DNA of 64,000 nucleotides from DATARN01 sp036264135 (GTDB lineage Bacteria; Actinomycetota; Acidimicrobiia; Acidimicrobiales; Palsa-688): the NCBI GenBank assembly GCA_036264135.1, contig DATARN010000020.1, positions 10,645 through 74,644 on the forward strand, written 5' to 3'. The translations under genes were made by a program, and so were the position numbers. The notes under the pieces are model-generated. The model did not search any database. It saw nothing but the letters and a program-made list of their open reading frames with translations, and was not told the DNA's origin. This document shows positions 17,283 to 26,452 of the stretch, piece by piece. Within the stretch, counting starts at the first letter, position 1, and each line of letters begins with the position of its first letter.

Positions 17283-19025
17283 TCAGACGCTGACGTCGGC
17301 CTCGGCGGGGTGAAAGGCGGGCGAGGCGGCCACCAGCAGCCGGCCGGTGTCGCTGGCGGGAGCGGTGGAAACCGTGCTCGACGTGCCCTCCTCGACGACC
17401 ATCCCGTCATTGAGGACGACGATGCGGTCCGTCATCTTGCGCACCGACGCGATGTCGTGCGAGATCAGCACCAGCCCGAGCCCCATTTCCACTTGGCGCT
17501 CCCGCAGGACGACCAGCAGACGAGCCTGCTCGGAGGCGTCCAGCATGGCGGTGGGCTCGTCGGCCACCAGGACCTTGGGCTCGGCCACGAGCGCCCGAGC
17601 CAGGGCGATGCGCTGCAACTGGCCTCCGGACAGCTCGTGGGTCCGGGATTGAAGAAACGAACCGTGGTGGGGCAGCCCCACGCTCTCCAGGGCGGCGGCG
17701 ACGACCGACCGATCGGAGGCACCATTGCCGTCGGCGACCTCGAGCGGCTCCCGCACCAACTCCTCCACGGTGAGGCGGGGGGAAAGCGCGTCGGCGGGGT
17801 CCTGCATGATCAGCTGGATCCGCCGGCGGCGCAACCGGTCGTTGCCCCGCCACGACGTGGGCAGCGGCTCCCCTTCCAGGATCACCTGGCCCGAGTCGAG
17901 CGGCAGGTGCCCCGACACGATCCGCGCCAGCGTCGACTTGCCGCTGCCGGAGAAGCCCACGATGCCAACCGATTCCCCCTCGCGGAGCGTGAAGGAGACG
18001 CCACGCAGGGCGGCAACCGCCGCCTGGCCCCGACCGAAGGTTTTGGTCACCTGCTGGGCCGAGAGGAGGGTCTTTAGTCCGCCGAAGTGGCAGAGGACCT
18101 GGCGGCCGCGCGACGGCGCCAGCTCGGGGCGGCGCTCCGAGCAGATGGGCTCGGCCTGCGTGCAGCGGGGGTTGTAGGGGCATCCCGACGGCACCGCCCG
18201 AGGGTCCGGAGGCAGCCCACGTATGGGCCGCAGGTCCTTGGTGGTGGTCATCACCGGGTAGGCGTTGATCAACGCCCAGCTGTAGGGATGGGCCGGGTCG
18301 GCGATGACCCGTCCCGTCGCGCCGTCCTCCATCACCTCCCCGGCGTAGAGCACCATGGTGCGATCGGCCATGTTGGCCGCCTCGGGGAGGTCGTGGGAGA
18401 TCACCACCATGGCCGAGCCGCGTTCCTTGGCCAGCCGGGTGATCCGGCTCACCAGCTCCTGGCGGGTTGAGGGATCGAGACCGGCGGTTGGTTCGTCCAG
18501 GACGATGAGGGCCGGGTCAAGCGTGAGGACCATGGCGAGGGTGGCCCGCCGGCGCTGGCCACCGGAAAGCTGGTGGGGGTAGCGGTCCAGCAGCGCCGGG
18601 TCGAGCAATACCTCGCGGGCCAACTCGGCCCCCCGGGCGGCCGCCTCGCGGCGGCCCATACCCAGGCGCTCGCGCAACGGCTCGCACACCTGGTCGCCCA
18701 CGGTGACCACCGGGTTGAACGGCGACCCCTGGAGGGCCAGGGCGACGGTCGACCAGCGGATCGACCGCAGCGCCTCCTCCGAGGCGCCGAGCATCTCGAC
18801 GCCGGCGACACGCACGCTGCCTCGCCCTTCGGGCGGCTGGATGAGCCCGGCCAGGCACTTGGCCAGCGTGGATTTGCCCGATCCGCTCTCGCCCACGATG
18901 GCCAGCGACTCGCCCGGGTCGAGTGAGAAGCTGACGCCGCGAAGGGCGTCGACGTCCGCCCCGAAGCGCACGGCCAGATCCGTGACCTCCACCAACGTCC
19001 CCGTCGCGGGCGGCGGGTCGGTCAC
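17283..19025 (-). CDS. Fused two-domain ABC ATPase of a peptide importer (DppD-DppF fusion)
   Basis: 580 residues containing two complete nucleotide-binding domains. The first has Walker A GESGSGKST (Lys near 51), LSGGQ and VLDEPTAGLD. Between them lies the oligopeptide-transporter C-terminal motif with a cysteine cluster (CPYNPRCTQAEPIC, about 282-296). The second has GFSGSGKST (near 360), LSGGQLQR and VADEPTAMLD. DppD and DppF are usually separate genes. It faces the permease/SBP operon tail to tail, so it needs its own promoter, yet it is the only ATPase nearby and should energise that importer. Confidence 0.9.
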   Translation of the reverse strand: MTDPPPATGTLVEVTDLAVRFGADVDALRGVSFSLDPGESLAIVGESGSGKSTLAKCLAGLIQPPEGRGSVRVAGVEMLGASEEALRSIRWSTVALALQGSPFNPVVTVGDQVCEPLRERLGMGRREAAARGAELAREVLLDPALLDRYPHQLSGGQRRRATLAMVLTLDPALIVLDEPTAGLDPSTRQELVSRITRLAKERGSAMVVISHDLPEAANMADRTMVLYAGEVMEDGATGRVIADPAHPYSWALINAYPVMTTTKDLRPIRGLPPDPRAVPSGCPYNPRCTQAEPICSERRPELAPSRGRQVLCHFGGLKTLLSAQQVTKTFGRGQAAVAALRGVSFTLREGESVGIVGFSGSGKSTLARIVSGHLPLDSGQVILEGEPLPTSWRGNDRLRRRRIQLIMQDPADALSPRLTVEELVREPLEVADGNGASDRSVVAAALESVGLPHHGSFLQSRTHELSGGQLQRIALARALVAEPKVLVADEPTAMLDASEQARLLVVLRERQVEMGLGLVLISHDIASVRKMTDRIVVLNDGMVVEEGTSSTVSTAPASDTGRLLVAASPAFHPAEADVSV

Positions 19026-19106
19026 CGTGTTGTCGTGGGCATCAAAACCATCCTGACGGCGCGGCGGGGGGTGAGAGGGCCGCTCGTCACGTTCCCCTTG
19101 CCCAGA

Positions 19107-20279
19107 CTAACCGCCGGCCGCCTCCCGAGCCTCGGCCTCGAGGAGGGGTACCACGTCGGGCGGCGCCGGCATCTGCCTGATTTCCTCCGCGATACCACGC
19201 GCCGTGCGGCCAAAGCTCGGCGTGGCGAGCAGGCGGTGCACGGCCTGGCGGATCGTGGCGGCGTCGAGGTGGTCGAGATCGACTGAGAGCCCGGCGCCCA
19301 GCGCCACGCACCGTTCGGCGTTCCAAAACTGGTTGGCGCCTTGGGGTAGGAGGAGCAGCGGCAGACCGTGGCCGAGCGCCGCCAGCGTGGTCCCCGAGCC
19401 GCCGTGGCAGACCACGGCATGGCAGCGAGCAAAGAGGAGCGACTGCGGTATCCACCGCTCGACGTGGACGTTGGCGGGCAGGGAACCGAGTTCTGCCGGG
19501 TCCCGGTCGAGCCCAACGGTGATGACGACGTTCACGTCGCTGTCCGCCAACGCGGTGGCGAACGCCTCGAAGACCCCGGGCGTGTCGTTGAAGATCGTGC
19601 CCATGGTCACGTAGACCGTCGGGCGGGGCGGCAAGGCCCCGACCCACGACGGCAGCTCGGCCGCCCCGGACAGGTCGTAGGGCACGGGGCGCAGGGGCCG
19701 GAGGACGGGTATGCCGGAAGCGTTGTCCGCCTGGAACGACGGTGGGCAGATATCGAGGTACAGGTAGTCGAACACACTCCCGAACGGACCGGGGGCCACG
19801 TTCCACTCGTGCCACAGCGGCGACACCAGCTCGCCGGCGAGGGCCCAGAAGGAATCGGGCTGCAAGGCGCCGAAGCTGTGGGCGACCGACCGGAGGCCCG
19901 CCCGGCGAGCGGCCAGCGGCGCCGCGAAGTCGATGGCGTCGTGGACGACGAGCTGCGGCCGCCACTCGTCGATGATGCTCGCCAGGTCGGCCACCTTTCC
20001 CGCCGCCGCGACACGGGCGAACATGTGGGCGCCGAAGGCCCACACGTCGTTGTCGTCGATCGAGGCCATCTCCGGCAGGCGCCGGGTTCGCGCCTCCACG
20101 TCGGGCGGGCTGAGGCCGGCGCCAAACGCCGCGACGCCGGCAGGCTCGATCACCCGCCGGCAGAACCGTTCGGCGGTGGCGAACGCCACCTCGTGCCCGG
20201 CCTCCGAGGCGGCCTGGGCGAGGGGCATCATGGGGTTGAAATGCCCGAAGCCCGGAAGGCAGCTGAAAAGCATCCGCAC
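19107..20279 (-). CDS. GT1-family glycosyltransferase (macrolide/MGT type)
   Basis: 390 residues with the two-lobed GT-B layout. The N-terminus MRMLFSCLPGFGHFNPMMPLA has the acceptor-lobe pattern, and the donor-lobe signature HGGSGTTLAALGHGLPLLL lies near 291-309, followed by QFWNAERCVALGAG. These enzymes move a sugar from a nucleotide donor onto macrolides, sterols, glycolipids or pigments; the acceptor cannot be told. GTG 20279 or ATG 20273 could be the start. It begins 12 bases after the hydrolase stop on the same strand, so the two are probably co-transcribed. Confidence 0.85.
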   Translation of the reverse strand: MRMLFSCLPGFGHFNPMMPLAQAASEAGHEVAFATAERFCRRVIEPAGVAAFGAGLSPPDVEARTRRLPEMASIDDNDVWAFGAHMFARVAAAGKVADLASIIDEWRPQLVVHDAIDFAAPLAARRAGLRSVAHSFGALQPDSFWALAGELVSPLWHEWNVAPGPFGSVFDYLYLDICPPSFQADNASGIPVLRPLRPVPYDLSGAAELPSWVGALPPRPTVYVTMGTIFNDTPGVFEAFATALADSDVNVVITVGLDRDPAELGSLPANVHVERWIPQSLLFARCHAVVCHGGSGTTLAALGHGLPLLLLPQGANQFWNAERCVALGAGLSVDLDHLDAATIRQAVHRLLATPSFGRTARGIAEEIRQMPAPPDVVPLLEAEAREAAGG

Positions 20280-20291
20280 GGGCGGCCGATG

Positions 20292-21110
20292 CTACTGGGA
20301 TGCCGTCTGGGCGGCGATGAATCCCGCGACGGTTTGGGCGAACAATTCCGGTGACCGGCACATGGCGCCATGGCCCTCGCCTCTTAGTGTCGTTACCGTC
20401 GCCCGGGCCAACCCGGCCGCCAGTTCGTCGGCCGCCGCCCGCAACTCGGGGCCGCTCTCCTCGCCGACCAGCAGGAGGGTGGGCACCGCCAAACTTGGGG
20501 GCGGGACGGCGTTCCGGTGGGCATGGTAGGTAGCGCCAAGCTCGGCCGGCAAAGAGGCGGCATTGTCCACCATGACCGGCCAGATCGGGCGGTCACGCAG
20601 CGAAGCGAACTCGGCGTCGGTCATACCGACCGCCGAGACGAAGAACATTCGCAGGACGCCGACCCAATCCCGACGTTCGGCCAGATCGGCGAGACGGTCG
20701 AGCAACTCGTCGGAAATCGCCTCCGGCGCGGGTGGCTCGAACAGGGTGAGGCTCATCAGCCCATCGATCTGGGGGGCGGCCAACAGGGCATAGCGCGCTC
20801 CCGACGAATGGCCCACCAGGTGCACCGGTCGGTTCCACGAGGCCGCCACCGCGGCGATATCGCTCGCCTCGTCCGCCAGTGAATGGTCGCCCCGCTGTGG
20901 CCCGCTGCGCCGCCGTCCCCGCCGGTCCATGGCGACGACCAGGAACTGGTCGGCCAGGTACGGAACGAGCCTCGTCCATTGCCTGGAGTCCGACGCGGCA
21001 CCGTGCACCAGGATCACCGGCGTCCCCCGACCGGTCGCGGTGCCGCCGAGCACCGTCCCATCGGGGCTGCGCACCTCGTAGCGCCCCGGGCCCGCATCGG
21101 CTTCCCCCAC
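20292..21110 (-). CDS. Alpha/beta-fold hydrolase
   Basis: 272 residues. It shows the oxyanion-hole motif VHGAASDSRQW (near 35), MDRRGRRRSG, the nucleophile elbow GHSSGAR (Ser near 103) and a catalytic-histidine segment GEGHGAM (near 246). The family includes esterases, lactonases and related hydrolases; the substrate is unknown. GTG 21110 is supported by a TATAAA box seven bases upstream, giving a leaderless message. The frame stays open far upstream, antisense to the aminopeptidase gene, but that part is not protein-like. Probably co-transcribed with the glycosyltransferase. Confidence 0.85.
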   Translation of the reverse strand: MGEADAGPGRYEVRSPDGTVLGGTATGRGTPVILVHGAASDSRQWTRLVPYLADQFLVVAMDRRGRRRSGPQRGDHSLADEASDIAAVAASWNRPVHLVGHSSGARYALLAAPQIDGLMSLTLFEPPAPEAISDELLDRLADLAERRDWVGVLRMFFVSAVGMTDAEFASLRDRPIWPVMVDNAASLPAELGATYHAHRNAVPPPSLAVPTLLLVGEESGPELRAAADELAAGLARATVTTLRGEGHGAMCRSPELFAQTVAGFIAAQTASQ

Positions 21111-21117
21111 AGCGACG

Positions 21118-21146
21118 TTTATATACCCCGGTAACGTGGCTGACGA
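21118..21146 (-). promoter_or_regulatory. Candidate promoter of the hydrolase gene (leaderless)
   Basis: On the minus strand, TCGTCA (-35-like, four of six matches to TTGACA) is followed by 17 bases and TATAAA (21123-21118), which ends 7 bases before GTG 21110. TATATAAA is one of the few TATA-like strings in this GC-rich window. Confidence 0.55.
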
Positions 21147-21170
21147 CGACGACTCGCCCGGAGGAAGAGC

Positions 21171-23735
21171 TTGCCTGAACCGGTGCCGTACCGACTGCCC
21201 CGCACGATCACACCGGAACACTACGACCTGACGCTTACGCCGGACCTGGCCAACGCCAGCTTCGCCGGCGAGGCCCGGATCCGCGTGAACGTGACCGAGC
21301 CGGTGACCGAAGTGGTGCTCAACGCCGTCGAGCTCGACATCTTGACCGCCGAGTTGGCCAGCGTGTCGGGCGCCCGGCTGGTCGGGACCGTCGCCTACGA
21401 CGAGGTCGAGGAGCGAGCGGTGATCGCCCTCAACGGGACGGCGACACCGGGAGTGTGGGAACTCGACGTCACCTTCACCGGCATCCTCAACGACAAGCTG
21501 CACGGCTTCTACCGCAGCACCTTCCGCGACACCGCCGGGGGCGAGCAGGTCATCGCCACCACCCAATTCGAGGCCACCGACGCCCGCCGGGCCTTCCCGT
21601 GCTGGGACGAGCCGGACTTCAAGGCCACCTTCGCCGTCACCCTGATCGTCGACAGCCAGCTGACGGCCATCAGCAACGGCGCGGTGCTGGAGGACACGGA
21701 CCTGGGCAACGGCAAGCGCCAGGTGACGTTCGCGGAAACCATGCCCATGTCGACCTATCTGGTGGCATTCGTCGTCGGGCCGTTCGAGGCGGCGCCGCCG
21801 GCGGTGGTGGACGGGGTCCCCGTCCGCATCGCCGCCATCAGGGGCAAGGGGCATCTCACCGCGTACGGGCTGGAAGCGGCGGGCCACGCGCTGCACTTCC
21901 TGGCCGACTACTTCGCCATCCCCTATCCGTCCGACAAGCTCGACCACGTCGCCATTCCGGACTTCGCCTTCGGCGCCATGGAGAACCTGGGCTGCGTCAC
22001 CTACCGCGAGACCGCCCTCCTCGTCGACCCGACCACGGCGTCGCGGGTCGAGCTGAACCGCATCGCCGAGGTCATCGCCCATGAAACGGCCCACATGTGG
22101 TTCGGCGACCTGGTCACCATGAAGTGGTGGAACGGGATCTGGCTGAACGAGGCGTTCGCCACGTTCATGGAGCTGCTGACCGTGGACGCCTTCCGCCCGG
22201 AGTGGGAGGTCTGGGTCACCTTCGGCATCGACCGCGGCGGGGCCCTGGCGACCGATGCCCTGGTCAACACCCGCCCGGTGGAGTTCCCCGTGGGCCGGCC
22301 CGAGGAGGCGGACGCCATGTTCGACGTCCTCACGTACCAGAAGGGTGCCGCCGTCCTGCGGATGCTGGAGCAGTACCTCGGCCCCGAGCCGTTCCGCCAA
22401 GGCATCTCCAACTACCTGACCGAGCATTCCTACAGCAACACCGAGACCACCGACCTGTGGGATGCCATCGAAGCCGCCTCCGGCGAACCGGCGCGGGCCG
22501 TCATGGACTCGTGGATCTACCAGGGCGGCTACCCGCTGGTGTCCGTCGGGCTGTCCCCCGACGGGCAGTCGCTGACCCTGCGCCAGCGCCGCTTCCTCTA
22601 CCAGGGCGACGATGTCGGCGCCCGGTGGCAGGTCCCCATCAACCTGCGGCTCTCGGCAGCCGGGGCGGTGAAAACCGCCAAGGTCCTGCTGGCCGACGAG
22701 GAGACGTCGGTGGCGGTGCCGTCGCCCCTCGACTGGGTGGTCGTCAACGCCGGTGCCTGGGGCTTCTACCGGGTGCGCTACGAGGAGTCGCTGCTCCAGG
22801 CGCTGCGCGCCGTCATGATGACCCAGCTCTCCGCCCTGGAGCGACTGACGCTGGTCAGCGACACCTGGGCATCCACCTACGCCGGCCAGTCGCCGCTCGT
22901 CGACTTCCTGGCCCTCGCCTCGCAGCTTCCCGCCGAGCGCGACCCCGACGTCTGGGGGGCGGCCCTCGGGCCGTTGGGGCTTCTCGACCGGATCGTGACG
23001 GAAACCGATCGACCTCGGCTGCAGGGCTTGATCGGCGACCTCATCCGGCCGGTCGTCGCCGAGTTGGGGTGGGAGCCGGCGGCCGGGGAGGCGGAACGCA
23101 CCGGCACCTTGCGGGGCCGCCTGCTCGCCGTCCTGGGCACGGTGGGCGCCGATCCCGACGTACAACTCGAGGCGCGGGTGCGCTTCGACCGCTTCCTGGC
23201 CGACCCCGCGTCGCTGGCGCCCGACCTGGTGAGCGCGGTGGTGACCATCGTCGCCTACCGGGGTAACGAAGCCGACTACCAGGTGCTCTACACCCGCTTC
23301 AAGGAGGCGGCGACACCGCAGGACCAGATGCGCTTCCTCTACGCCCTGGCGGCGCCGCAGTCCACCGAACTGCTGCGCCGCACCCTCGACCTGACGTTGA
23401 GCGGCGAGGTCCGCACCCAGGACGCGCCCTACGTGATCGGCTCCGTCCTGGGCTCGCGCGTCGGGGCCGCCGCGGCCTGGCCGTTCATCGAGGCCCACTG
23501 GGACGAGATCCAGGCCCGCTTCCCCGACAACAGCCTGCCCCGGATGCTCGACGGCATCGCCGGCATCGTCGACCCGGCGCTGGCCCGGCAGGTCCACCTG
23601 TTTCTGGCCGAGCACCGGCTGCCGCAAGCGAAGCTGGTTGCCCAGTCACTAGAGAAGCTCGACAACAACGTGGCCTTCGCCACCCGCGTCGGGCCCGAGC
23701 TTCCCGCCGCCCTGCCGGGCAACGGAAACGCCTGA
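21171..23735 (+). CDS. pepN: Aminopeptidase N (M1 family)
   Basis: 854 residues. The exopeptidase motif GAMEN (near 269) and zinc site HETAH-x18-E (HETAHMWFGD near 304, NEAFATF after it) define an M1 zinc aminopeptidase. A long helical C-terminal domain of the ERAP1/PepN type fills the remainder. It removes N-terminal residues from peptides in the cytoplasm. The TTG start at 21171 is supported by GAGGAAG six to seven bases upstream and the expected MPEPVPYRLPRTITPEHYDL-type beginning. It is divergent from the hydrolase, with 60 bases between starts. Confidence 0.95.
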   Translation: MPEPVPYRLPRTITPEHYDLTLTPDLANASFAGEARIRVNVTEPVTEVVLNAVELDILTAELASVSGARLVGTVAYDEVEERAVIALNGTATPGVWELDVTFTGILNDKLHGFYRSTFRDTAGGEQVIATTQFEATDARRAFPCWDEPDFKATFAVTLIVDSQLTAISNGAVLEDTDLGNGKRQVTFAETMPMSTYLVAFVVGPFEAAPPAVVDGVPVRIAAIRGKGHLTAYGLEAAGHALHFLADYFAIPYPSDKLDHVAIPDFAFGAMENLGCVTYRETALLVDPTTASRVELNRIAEVIAHETAHMWFGDLVTMKWWNGIWLNEAFATFMELLTVDAFRPEWEVWVTFGIDRGGALATDALVNTRPVEFPVGRPEEADAMFDVLTYQKGAAVLRMLEQYLGPEPFRQGISNYLTEHSYSNTETTDLWDAIEAASGEPARAVMDSWIYQGGYPLVSVGLSPDGQSLTLRQRRFLYQGDDVGARWQVPINLRLSAAGAVKTAKVLLADEETSVAVPSPLDWVVVNAGAWGFYRVRYEESLLQALRAVMMTQLSALERLTLVSDTWASTYAGQSPLVDFLALASQLPAERDPDVWGAALGPLGLLDRIVTETDRPRLQGLIGDLIRPVVAELGWEPAAGEAERTGTLRGRLLAVLGTVGADPDVQLEARVRFDRFLADPASLAPDLVSAVVTIVAYRGNEADYQVLYTRFKEAATPQDQMRFLYALAAPQSTELLRRTLDLTLSGEVRTQDAPYVIGSVLGSRVGAAAAWPFIEAHWDEIQARFPDNSLPRMLDGIAGIVDPALARQVHLFLAEHRLPQAKLVAQSLEKLDNNVAFATRVGPELPAALPGNGNA

Positions 23736-23739
23736 CCGC

Positions 23740-24951
23740 TTGATCTCGATCTTCGCGGTGGAAGACACCGCCGTCCAGGTCGCATGGACGGCACTGCCCG
23801 CGCCCCACGTCCAGTTGGAGATCGGCGGCCGGACCTGCGAGGTGGCGGCCGGGCCGCCGGCGGTCCTGTGCCGCCGTCGCCACCGCCCGGCGCCCCTGCC
23901 CGTGCCGCCGGGGGCCATGGGCGGACCCGGAGCGGTGACGATCGGGGGGTTGGAACCGGGCCACCGGTACGACCTCACCGTGACCGGCCCCGGGGTGGGT
24001 CGCCGCCTGGTGGAGCAGGTGACCACCCTGCCGGCGCCGCCGGGGCGGCGCCTCGACGCCTTCGCCACCATGAACGACATCCACCTGGGCGAGGGGGGCT
24101 TCGGAGCCACCCACGAGATCGAGGATCCGTGGCCCCTGCCGGCCGGAGGCCGGCCGTTCACCTGGCGCTGCCTGGCCGCCGGCGTCGAGGAGGCCCGGCA
24201 GTGGGGCGCCGAGGCGCTGGTCCTGAAGGGTGACCTGACCGCCCACGGCGCCCCGGCCGAGTTCCACGAGCTCGGCGCCCTCCTCAAAGGCGTCGGCGTG
24301 CCGGTGCTGGCCACGCTCGGCAACCACGAGTTCCACGACCCCGAGACGGACGGCCGATCCGTCCTCGAGGAGTACGGCATCGACATCCCCCGCCAGCCCT
24401 GGGCCGTCGACCGTCCCGGGATCCGGCTGATCTTCGCCCTCACCGCCGGCCCCGGGCACCGCTCGGGCGACATCGACGACCGCCAGCGGACCCAGATCGT
24501 GGCCCTGGCGGCCGCCGCCCCGGGGCCGGTGTTCGTCGTCCTCCACCACCAGCTGCAACGCTGGCGGCTGCCCACCGAGTACCCGCCGGGGGTCGACGGC
24601 CGCCAGGCCCGGGCTCTCCTCGACGAGCTGGCCGCCGTCAACCCGGCCGCCTTCGTGGCCAGCGGCCACACCCATCGCCACCGCCGGCGCCGCCACGGCC
24701 CCCTCCCGGTGGTCGAGGTCGGCTCGACCAAGGACTACCCGGGCACCTGGACCGGCTACGCCGTGCACGAAGGCGGCATCCGCCAGGTGGTGCGGCGCAT
24801 CGAGTCGCCCGACGTCATCGCCTGGACGGAGGGCACGTCGCGGGCGGTGCGGGGTATCTGGGGCCGCTGGTCACCGGGCCGGCGCGACGAGCGGTGCTTC
24901 ACCCATTCCTGGCCACCCGCGTCGCCGGGTGGCGTGCGTCGCCCGGCCTAG
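23740..24951 (+). CDS. Metallophosphoesterase with N-terminal fibronectin-like segment
   Basis: 403 residues. The N-terminal part (about 1-105) looks like a fibronectin-type or purple-phosphatase-like domain (AVEDTAVQVAW, LEPGHRYDLTVTG). The calcineurin-like core then follows with NDIHLG, KGDLTAHG, GNHEF, a LHHQL segment and GHTHRHRRR, which supply the two-metal site. It should hydrolyse phosphoesters, but the substrate is unknown. The TTG start lies 4 bases after the pepN stop, so the two are co-transcribed. Its end overlaps xseB on the other strand by four bases. Confidence 0.85.
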   Translation: MISIFAVEDTAVQVAWTALPAPHVQLEIGGRTCEVAAGPPAVLCRRRHRPAPLPVPPGAMGGPGAVTIGGLEPGHRYDLTVTGPGVGRRLVEQVTTLPAPPGRRLDAFATMNDIHLGEGGFGATHEIEDPWPLPAGGRPFTWRCLAAGVEEARQWGAEALVLKGDLTAHGAPAEFHELGALLKGVGVPVLATLGNHEFHDPETDGRSVLEEYGIDIPRQPWAVDRPGIRLIFALTAGPGHRSGDIDDRQRTQIVALAAAAPGPVFVVLHHQLQRWRLPTEYPPGVDGRQARALLDELAAVNPAAFVASGHTHRHRRRRHGPLPVVEVGSTKDYPGTWTGYAVHEGGIRQVVRRIESPDVIAWTEGTSRAVRGIWGRWSPGRRDERCFTHSWPPASPGGVRRPA

Positions 24952-25151
24952 GCCCCGGGGGGCCGGACCCCGAGGGCGTCGATGCGGGCCTGCACCTTGG
25001 CCAGGCGCTCGGTGGCCAGGGCGTGCAGGCGCTCCGCCTGCTCGTAGAGGTCGGTGGCCTCCTCGATGCCGATCTGCCCGGTGGCCAGCCGGTCGGTCAA
25101 CGCCTCCAGTTCGGCCATCAGGTCTTCGAAGCTCAGCTGGTCAGGATCCAT
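24948..25151 (-). CDS. xseB: Exodeoxyribonuclease VII small subunit
   Basis: 67 residues with the family pattern SFEDLMAELEALTDRL, then IGIEEATDLYEQAERL and a coiled ending. XseB binds the large subunit and completes the single-strand exonuclease that trims DNA ends in repair. Its start overlaps the xseA stop by 11 bases, the usual coupled arrangement. Confidence 0.92.
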   Translation of the reverse strand: MDPDQLSFEDLMAELEALTDRLATGQIGIEEATDLYEQAERLHALATERLAKVQARIDALGVRPPGA

Positions 25152-26400
25152 GGACCCGCTCCACCCGGGCGGCCAAGCCGCCTTCGGCCAGCTGGATCTC
25201 GACGACGTCGCCGGACGCCACCTGCGGGCTGCGCCGCACCACCGTGCCGTCGGCGGCCCGCACCACCGCGTACCCCCGCTCCAGGACCCGCTGGGGGGAG
25301 AGGGCGTCGAGCTGGCGGCGGTCGGCGGCCAGTCGCCCGTCGGCTCGCGCCACCCGCTCGTGAACCCGGCGGCGCCATTCCAGGCCCCCCAGCCGGGCCC
25401 GGCTCTCGGCCAGCCGGCCCCGGGGGTGCAGCAGGCGGAGGCGGGCGCCGGCCTGCTCGGCCCGGGCGTGGGCCCGGTCCGCCCCCTGGCGCACCGCCTG
25501 GCCGGTGTCGACCGCCGCCAGTCGCCGGCCGGCGGCGTCCTGCCGGCGCTCGAAGGCCAACTGGGCGGCGGCCCGCCAGCCGGCCAGCTCGGCGGTCAGC
25601 GCCTGGCGGTCGGGGACGACGGCCGCGGCCGCGGCCAGCGGCGTGGCGCAGCGCACGTCGGCCACCTCGTCGCACAGCGGGCGGTCGCCCTCGTGGCCGA
25701 TGGCCGAGACGACGGGCACGGGGGACCGGCAGATCGCCCGGCACAGCTCCTCGTCGCTGAACGGCATCAGCTGGGCGGCGTCGCCGCCCCCCCGGGCCAG
25801 CACGATGACGTCCACGTCCGCCTCGCCGCCCAGCCCGACCAGGGCGTCGGTGATGGCCAGCGACGCAGCCGGGCCCGAAAGCAGGCACTCGACGATCCGC
25901 AACGGGTAGCCGGGAAAGCGTGCCGCCACGACCGATTCGATGTCCTTGCGCACCGCCGCGTCGCTGCCGCAGATCACCCCGATCGCCCGGGGCAGCCGGG
26001 GCAGCGGGCGCCGGGGCCGGTCGAGCAATCCGTCGCGGCCGAGGCGCCGCCGGGCCTCGGCCACCATGGCCGCCACTGCCCCGGCGCCCACCGGCGTGGC
26101 CGCCTCGGCCATGAGCTGAAGCTGGCCCCGTTCGCTGATCCAGGTGAGCGTCCCGACGACGCCGACCCGCTCCCCATCGACCGCCCGGCACCGCGACGCC
26201 GGCCCGGAAACGGCGATCTGCGCCACCCGGTCACGCAGGGTGAAGTAGATCCGGGTCCCCACCCGTCGCGGTTTGTACACCTCCCCCTCGACCGATATCC
26301 GCCCGACGGGTGCCAGGGACCGGGCGATCTCGCCGGCCAGCCGCACCAGGGTCACCGCTCGGGGCGCGGCGGGGCCGGTCGGGAACATCGGAAGCGTCAT
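25141..26400 (-). CDS. xseA: Exodeoxyribonuclease VII large subunit
   Basis: 419 residues. An N-terminal OB-fold (about 15-110; ISVEGEV, GTRIYFTLRD) binds single-stranded DNA. The catalytic domain follows, with VICGSDAAVRKDI, VLARGGGDAAQLMPF and SAIGHEGDRPLCDEVAD, then an Arg/Ala-rich helical arm. It degrades single-stranded DNA to oligonucleotides. Length and order fit the family. It is coupled to xseB. Confidence 0.95.
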   Translation of the reverse strand: MTLPMFPTGPAAPRAVTLVRLAGEIARSLAPVGRISVEGEVYKPRRVGTRIYFTLRDRVAQIAVSGPASRCRAVDGERVGVVGTLTWISERGQLQLMAEAATPVGAGAVAAMVAEARRRLGRDGLLDRPRRPLPRLPRAIGVICGSDAAVRKDIESVVAARFPGYPLRIVECLLSGPAASLAITDALVGLGGEADVDVIVLARGGGDAAQLMPFSDEELCRAICRSPVPVVSAIGHEGDRPLCDEVADVRCATPLAAAAAVVPDRQALTAELAGWRAAAQLAFERRQDAAGRRLAAVDTGQAVRQGADRAHARAEQAGARLRLLHPRGRLAESRARLGGLEWRRRVHERVARADGRLAADRRQLDALSPQRVLERGYAVVRAADGTVVRRSPQVASGDVVEIQLAEGGLAARVERVHGS

Positions 26401-26452
26401 CGGCGGGCGAGGCTACCGCCGGCGGGTGAAAGCCGAGCCTTTGGCGGGGCGC

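Noticed and set aside
20292..23627. Very long minus-strand open frame (over 1,100 codons) across the aminopeptidase gene
   Set aside because: Only the part below 21110 reads as a real hydrolase. The remainder is antisense to pepN, rich in Gly/Arg/His and without domain motifs, as expected from third-position GC bias.
23485..24768. Minus-strand frame over the phosphoesterase gene
   Set aside because: It is antisense to a gene with complete metallophosphoesterase motifs.
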